NCBI GenBank assembly: GCA_021850835.1
Contig: JAJZKS010000071.1
Span: 1-8,165, forward strand
Length of the DNA: 8,165 bases
Direction of reading: 5' to 3'
DNA from: Thermoplasmata archaeon
GTDB taxonomy: Archaea; Thermoplasmatota; Thermoplasmata; Thermoplasmatales; Thermoplasmataceae
The stretch's first letter is position 1. Every line of letters begins with the position of its first letter. A model generated the notes under the pieces. The model saw nothing but the letters and a program-made list of their open reading frames with translations. It was not told where the DNA came from and searched no databases. Positions 6,075 through 8,165 of the stretch are shown here, piece after piece. The position numbers were made by a program, and so were the translations under genes.

Positions 6075-6794
6075 TTGAAATCTCAAGATTCCAACACTGT
6101 GGGTATGGTAGCTCACTCAATACTTGCCATTGTAGCTGTAATAGCAGCAGTCGGCCTGGGTGCAACAGCTGCCACAGGTATATTGACTCCCTCAGCTGGA
6201 GTAGTTATGAACCTTGGCAACCTTGCCCCCGGACAAACCGGGAATGCTACAGCAACGGTTACAGTGCATGTAACAAACAGCACTGTTTACAAGATAGGTC
6301 TGGAAAAGAGAGACCAGATAGGCAGCGTGTTCTCCCATTTTGCAGTATCAGTTTCAGTTAATGGTCAGCTTTACAACGTTACCGGTGAACCTGAAAACAC
6401 TCACATAAAACTGAATGATGGGGTCTATAGCATAAGTGTGAAGCTCAGCTATGAGGTTAGAAACATGGTGCACACAGCAAATGCCACAAATGTGCCATTC
6501 CTGTTCCTGCACCCATCAGAGATGGAGAACCAGTCCGGTGCACATGAATTCGAGAACGAAACAGGTGACAACAATACCAAGGACTCTGGAAGCAGCATTA
6601 CTGTGTTCGCAATGGAAAACGAATCCGGCAACAGCAGCAAGGTGCAGGACAATAACAACCAGGGCGAAAATGCCACCTCAAACAGCATCGTTCTCGCATC
6701 ATTGACGTTTCATGTGAACGGGAACGCTGGAAGCGACAATGGGAATGAGGCCTCAGATGCGAGCAGGACCACCCCGGTTGCGTTAAAAATTTAA
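6075..6794 (+). CDS. Secreted beta-rich protein of unknown function, possibly TasA/camelysin-like
   Basis: The 239-residue product has a hydrophobic segment at 12-33 followed by ATAATG, consistent with a Sec signal peptide cleaved near 32-33 or with an N-terminal anchor. Residues 45-130 alternate polar and hydrophobic residues as in beta strands and contain MNLGNLAPGQTGNATATVTV, which resembles the L-x-P-G-x-x-x-x-x-x-x-V strand near the mature N-terminus of TasA/camelysin filament proteins. Residues about 150-235 are rich in Asn, Ser, Asp, Gly and Glu, with many N-x-S/T sequons and only one hydrophobic strand (SNSIVLASLTFHV). There is no C-terminal anchor. The start is uncertain: TTG 6075, GTG 6099 and ATG 6105 are in frame and none has a clear ribosome binding site. 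I give no function; the fold suggestion is inference. Confidence 0.68.
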   Translation: MKSQDSNTVGMVAHSILAIVAVIAAVGLGATAATGILTPSAGVVMNLGNLAPGQTGNATATVTVHVTNSTVYKIGLEKRDQIGSVFSHFAVSVSVNGQLYNVTGEPENTHIKLNDGVYSISVKLSYEVRNMVHTANATNVPFLFLHPSEMENQSGAHEFENETGDNNTKDSGSSITVFAMENESGNSSKVQDNNNQGENATSNSIVLASLTFHVNGNAGSDNGNEASDASRTTPVALKI

Positions 6795-6804
6795 GAAAAC
6801 CAAT

Positions 6805-6827
6805 GTGGGATTTCCCACTCTCTTTTT
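6805..6827 (+). terminator. Hairpin plus T-run between convergent genes
   Basis: GTGGGA (6805-6810) and TCCCAC (6813-6818) are perfect inverted copies around a 2-nt centre, followed by T5 at 6823-6827 and another T5 at 6834-6838. On the plus strand this resembles an intrinsic terminator for the secreted-protein gene. The opposite strand also has T-rich sequence past the hairpin, so it may also stop tRNA transcription coming the other way. Confidence 0.55.
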
Positions 6828-6864
6828 ATTTAGTTTTTGAATATTCTATCGTGAAATGTAAAGA

Positions 6865-6957
6865 TGCCGGGATCGGGGTTCGAACCCGAGACCTCCGGAT
6901 TTCTCAGAACATTACATCCTTATGAGTCCGGCGCTCCTCCAGCTAAGCCACCCCGGC
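6865..6957 (-). tRNA. Elongator tRNA-Met (CAT) with a 20-nt intron
   Basis: The minus strand folds into a full cloverleaf of 73 nt once the intron is removed. The acceptor GCCGGGG pairs with TCCCGGC (one G-U at 7-66) and A73 is the discriminator. The D-stem GCTT pairs with GAGC, the anticodon stem is CCGGA/TCCGG with loop CTCATAA, and the T-arm is TCGGG-TTCGAAC-CCCGA. The anticodon is CAT. The anticodon stem lacks the three G-C pairs of initiator tRNA, and the body matches archaeal elongator tRNA-Met, so I prefer that over tRNA-Ile2 (CAT). CCA is not encoded. The gene starts 15 nt past the eS1 stop codon and has no visible promoter, so it is probably cut from the eS1 transcript. Confidence 0.95.
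6901..6920 (-). other. tRNA-Met intron with bulge-helix-bulge motif
   Basis: The intron lies between positions 37 and 38. Loop bases 32-35 (CTCA) pair with TGAG near the intron 3' end to give the 4-bp central helix. It is flanked by 3-nt bulges TA^A and AA^A, with cuts after the second base of each. The anticodon stem forms the outer helix on one side, and GGAT/GTTC around a GTAAT loop forms the weak helix inside the intron. This is the structure cut by archaeal tRNA splicing endonuclease. Confidence 0.9.
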
Positions 6958-6964
6958 AAAAAAA
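6958..6964 (-). terminator. Oligo-T tract between eS1 and tRNA-Met
   Basis: T7 on the minus strand ends exactly where the mature tRNA begins. It could terminate part of the eS1 transcripts. Because the tRNA has no clear promoter of its own, some read-through must be assumed. Confidence 0.35.
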
Positions 6965-6972
6965 GGGTGAAT

Positions 6973-7617
6973 TTATGGCAATGGTTCTACGCTTTTCTGC
7001 TCAACGGCAGATGATGCCTGTGCAGGAACTGTTGATGATCCTGAGAGGACTGATTTCCTCATCTCGATCTTTTTTATGGGGTAGACATCCTTAGTGGTGT
7101 TTACTATATCGCCATATATTTCGTCGCCAATAACGTATTTTGCCAATTCTCCATAGGCCATCGTGGCAGCTTTCTCAACCAGGAAAATTTCCACAGTCTT
7201 CCTGACATCGGCCCTCTTGGAGGTGGTCAGCTTTCCGTCCGTAACAATAACAACCTTGAGCACCATGTTCACGTTGTCAGAAGTTGCAACTTCTTTTATT
7301 ATGTCCAGCCTCTCTTTTCTCCTTCTGACCATTCTTCTTATGTAATCATCGCTAAGGCTGTGCCCAACAAATTCAGATGTGCATTTTGAACCCTGGCAGG
7401 AAAGAACTTTGAAAATCATTTTAGCGTTTGCCCTCTTGAAGTTGCCTGTGAAATCTGACACTGGGACCTCGATCTTCCTCCCAACCATTGCTTCCGGTGA
7501 GTTGCCAATGCTAAGGCTAATTTCTTTTCCTCCCATGTAATCAGGAGCGTTTATGGTATACCAGTTCTTCTCTTTCCACTTGTCCTTTCCTTTCTTTTGT
7601 GCTCTGTCCTTTGCCAA
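6973..7617 (-). CDS. rps3ae: 30S ribosomal protein eS1 (S3Ae)
   Basis: The 214-residue protein is the archaeal/eukaryotic small-subunit protein eS1, which sits near the mRNA exit of the 30S platform. Recognisable blocks are KDKWKEKNWYTINAP (11-25), RRMVRRRKERLDIIKE (94-109), the central strand MVLKVVIVTDG (118-128) and DVYPIKKIEMRKS (177-189); the last 25 residues are a Ser/Ala/Pro-rich tail. Translation starts at TTG 7617: the codon just upstream (7620-7618) is an in-frame TAA, GAGG lies at 7628-7625, and the next in-frame ATG would remove the conserved N-terminus. A BRE/TATA-like element and a tandem repeat lie upstream, so it has its own promoter after the arginine deiminase-family gene. 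The tRNA-Met gene follows at once on the same strand. Confidence 0.95.
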   Translation of the reverse strand: MAKDRAQKKGKDKWKEKNWYTINAPDYMGGKEISLSIGNSPEAMVGRKIEVPVSDFTGNFKRANAKMIFKVLSCQGSKCTSEFVGHSLSDDYIRRMVRRRKERLDIIKEVATSDNVNMVLKVVIVTDGKLTTSKRADVRKTVEIFLVEKAATMAYGELAKYVIGDEIYGDIVNTTKDVYPIKKIEMRKSVLSGSSTVPAQASSAVEQKSVEPLP

Positions 7618-7621
7618 TTAA

Positions 7622-7628
7622 ATCCCTC
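7622..7628 (-). promoter_or_regulatory. Ribosome binding site of eS1
   Basis: GAGGGAT on the minus strand has its GAGG core 7 nt before the TTG start. Together with the in-frame stop directly 5' of that TTG, it fixes the start codon. Confidence 0.6.
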
Positions 7629-7647
7629 ATGATCTGGCGCAATTAAG

Positions 7648-7667
7648 CGTAATGCCAACGTAATGCC
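7648..7667 (-). repeat. Two direct copies of CGTAATGCC, 11-bp period, at the eS1 promoter
   Basis: CGTAATGCC occurs at 7648-7656 and 7659-7667 in plus-strand terms, separated by AA. The 11-bp period puts both copies on nearly the same face of the helix. They lie just downstream of the TATA-like element, around the expected start site and in the eS1 leader, a place where a bound repressor or an RNA-binding protein could act. Confidence 0.6.
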
Positions 7668-7672
7668 TGTTC

Positions 7673-7688
7673 TAAATTAAACCTTTTG
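7673..7688 (-). promoter_or_regulatory. BRE/TATA-like promoter element of eS1
   Basis: On the minus strand, AAAAGG followed by TTTAATTTA resembles an archaeal BRE plus TATA box. It predicts a start near 7651 and a leader of about 33 nt that contains the GAGG site. Confidence 0.5.
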
Positions 7689-7700
7689 CATATGCCTGAA

Positions 7701-8165
7701 TCAGGAATACCTTTCTAGGGAGGCGGTCATGCAATGTGCGCCACCATATCCTCCGGTCAACTCGCTGAGTTGGACGGGTATGTTCTCTATGCCCAGATCC
7801 TTGATTTCTTTCCTGTTCGGGAACAGGTTTTCCTTTCCCTTTCTCTCCATGTCCCTAATCACTTCATTTTCAACATTCTTGGGAAAGACATGTTCTTTAA
7901 GGAGCCTCTGCAGAACGTTTGAAACATTCACAGTAACAATGCGCCTGTCAGATATTGTCAGGAAATTAGAGGAATAGCTCAACTGTTCCGAAACTCCGAG
8001 GTTTATGAAATTGAAGTCCTTTGCCTTTAAGTACTCGTAAAGGGTAGTTTCCTCCATTGGCTTTAATTCATCTTCCAACTTACCAGGATAGATCTTAACC
8101 TTTGCTTTTTTCATCAGTTCTTCCGAACCCACTGCAATTCCTTCACCTGCTATGTTGAAGTATGT
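7701..8165 (-). CDS. Arginine deiminase-family enzyme, 5' part beyond the window
   Basis: The last 154 codons of a minus-strand gene are visible; the frame remains open through the right edge. An in-frame GTG at 8132 is not the true start, because family members are about 400 residues and conserved sequence (YFNIAGEGIAV) precedes it. The C-terminus ...LTGGYGGAHCMTASLER carries the GG-x-H/R-C-M-[ST] signature of arginine deiminases and related amidinotransferases; the Cys (codon at 7733-7731) is the expected nucleophile that attacks the guanidinium carbon. SNFLTISDRRIVTVN and LGIENIPVQLSEL also fit the pentein fold. Arginine deiminase makes citrulline and ammonia, but the substrate-selecting N-terminal part is not visible, so a related guanidine-modifying enzyme is possible. 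It lies 83 nt upstream of eS1 in the same direction, and eS1 has its own promoter-like element. Confidence 0.82.
   Translation of the reverse strand, partial: TYFNIAGEGIAVGSEELMKKAKVKIYPGKLEDELKPMEETTLYEYLKAKDFNFINLGVSEQLSYSSNFLTISDRRIVTVNVSNVLQRLLKEHVFPKNVENEVIRDMERKGKENLFPNRKEIKDLGIENIPVQLSELTGGYGGAHCMTASLERYS

Noticed and set aside
8130..8132. GTG as the start of the arginine deiminase-family gene
   Set aside because: The frame is open upstream to the window edge and the resulting 143-residue protein would lack most of the pentein fold.
1..8165. CRISPR arrays, insertion sequences, defence or phage genes
   Set aside because: I saw no regularly spaced repeats, transposase motifs, terminal inverted repeats or target duplications. 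The tRNA gene is intact, and I found no second copy of its 3' end nearby that would mark an integration site.

Overview
The window looks like chromosomal DNA from an acidophilic archaeon, most likely of the Thermoplasmatales or a close relative. The evidence is an archaeal/eukaryotic-type ribosomal protein eS1 (S3Ae), an elongator tRNA-Met interrupted by a bulge-helix-bulge intron after position 37, a secreted thermopsin-family acid protease with dozens of N-glycosylation sequons, TATA-type promoters placed about 20-27 nt before start codons (leaderless mRNAs), and internal operon genes with anti-Shine-Dalgarno matches. The exact genus cannot be named from the window.

Layout. 1-237 (-): N-terminal part of a small multi-helix membrane protein running off the left edge. 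353-787 (+): HIT-family nucleotide hydrolase/transferase. 842-1429 (+): MOSC-domain protein. 1462-1647 (-): 61-residue protein with a DUF3072-like two-motif pattern. 1724-3775 (-): surface-anchored thermopsin-like protease with extra beta domains. 3776-3959: divergent regulatory region. 3960-5958 (+): methionine-salvage operon mtnB-mtnD-mtnC. 6075-6794 (+): secreted protein of unknown function, possibly with a TasA/camelysin-like beta fold. 6795-6864: convergent terminator region. 6865-6957 (-): intron-containing tRNA-Met. 6973-7617 (-): eS1. 7701-8165 (-): C-terminal part of an arginine deiminase-family enzyme running off the right edge. No gene-free stretch exceeds 300 bases.

How the genes work together. 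MtnB, MtnC and MtnD catalyse three consecutive steps of the aerobic methionine salvage pathway: methylthioribulose-1-phosphate to a diketone phosphate, to acireductone, to the 2-keto acid precursor of methionine. MtnA, the first-step nucleosidase or phosphorylase and the final aminotransferase are not in the window. The dioxygenase step needs O2, so the organism probably lives with oxygen at least part of the time. Thermopsin-like proteases act at acidic pH outside the cell and could feed peptides to the cell. On the right, arginine deiminase family, eS1 and tRNA-Met lie in the same direction; eS1 has its own promoter-like sequence and the tRNA probably shares its transcript.

I found no CRISPR array, insertion sequence or obviously new multi-gene system. 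The most interesting points are the oxygen-dependent methionine-salvage operon in an archaeon, the multidomain anchored thermopsin, the possible filament-type secreted protein, the exact 11-bp-period direct repeat at the eS1 promoter, and the compact intron and oligo-T layout of the tRNA.
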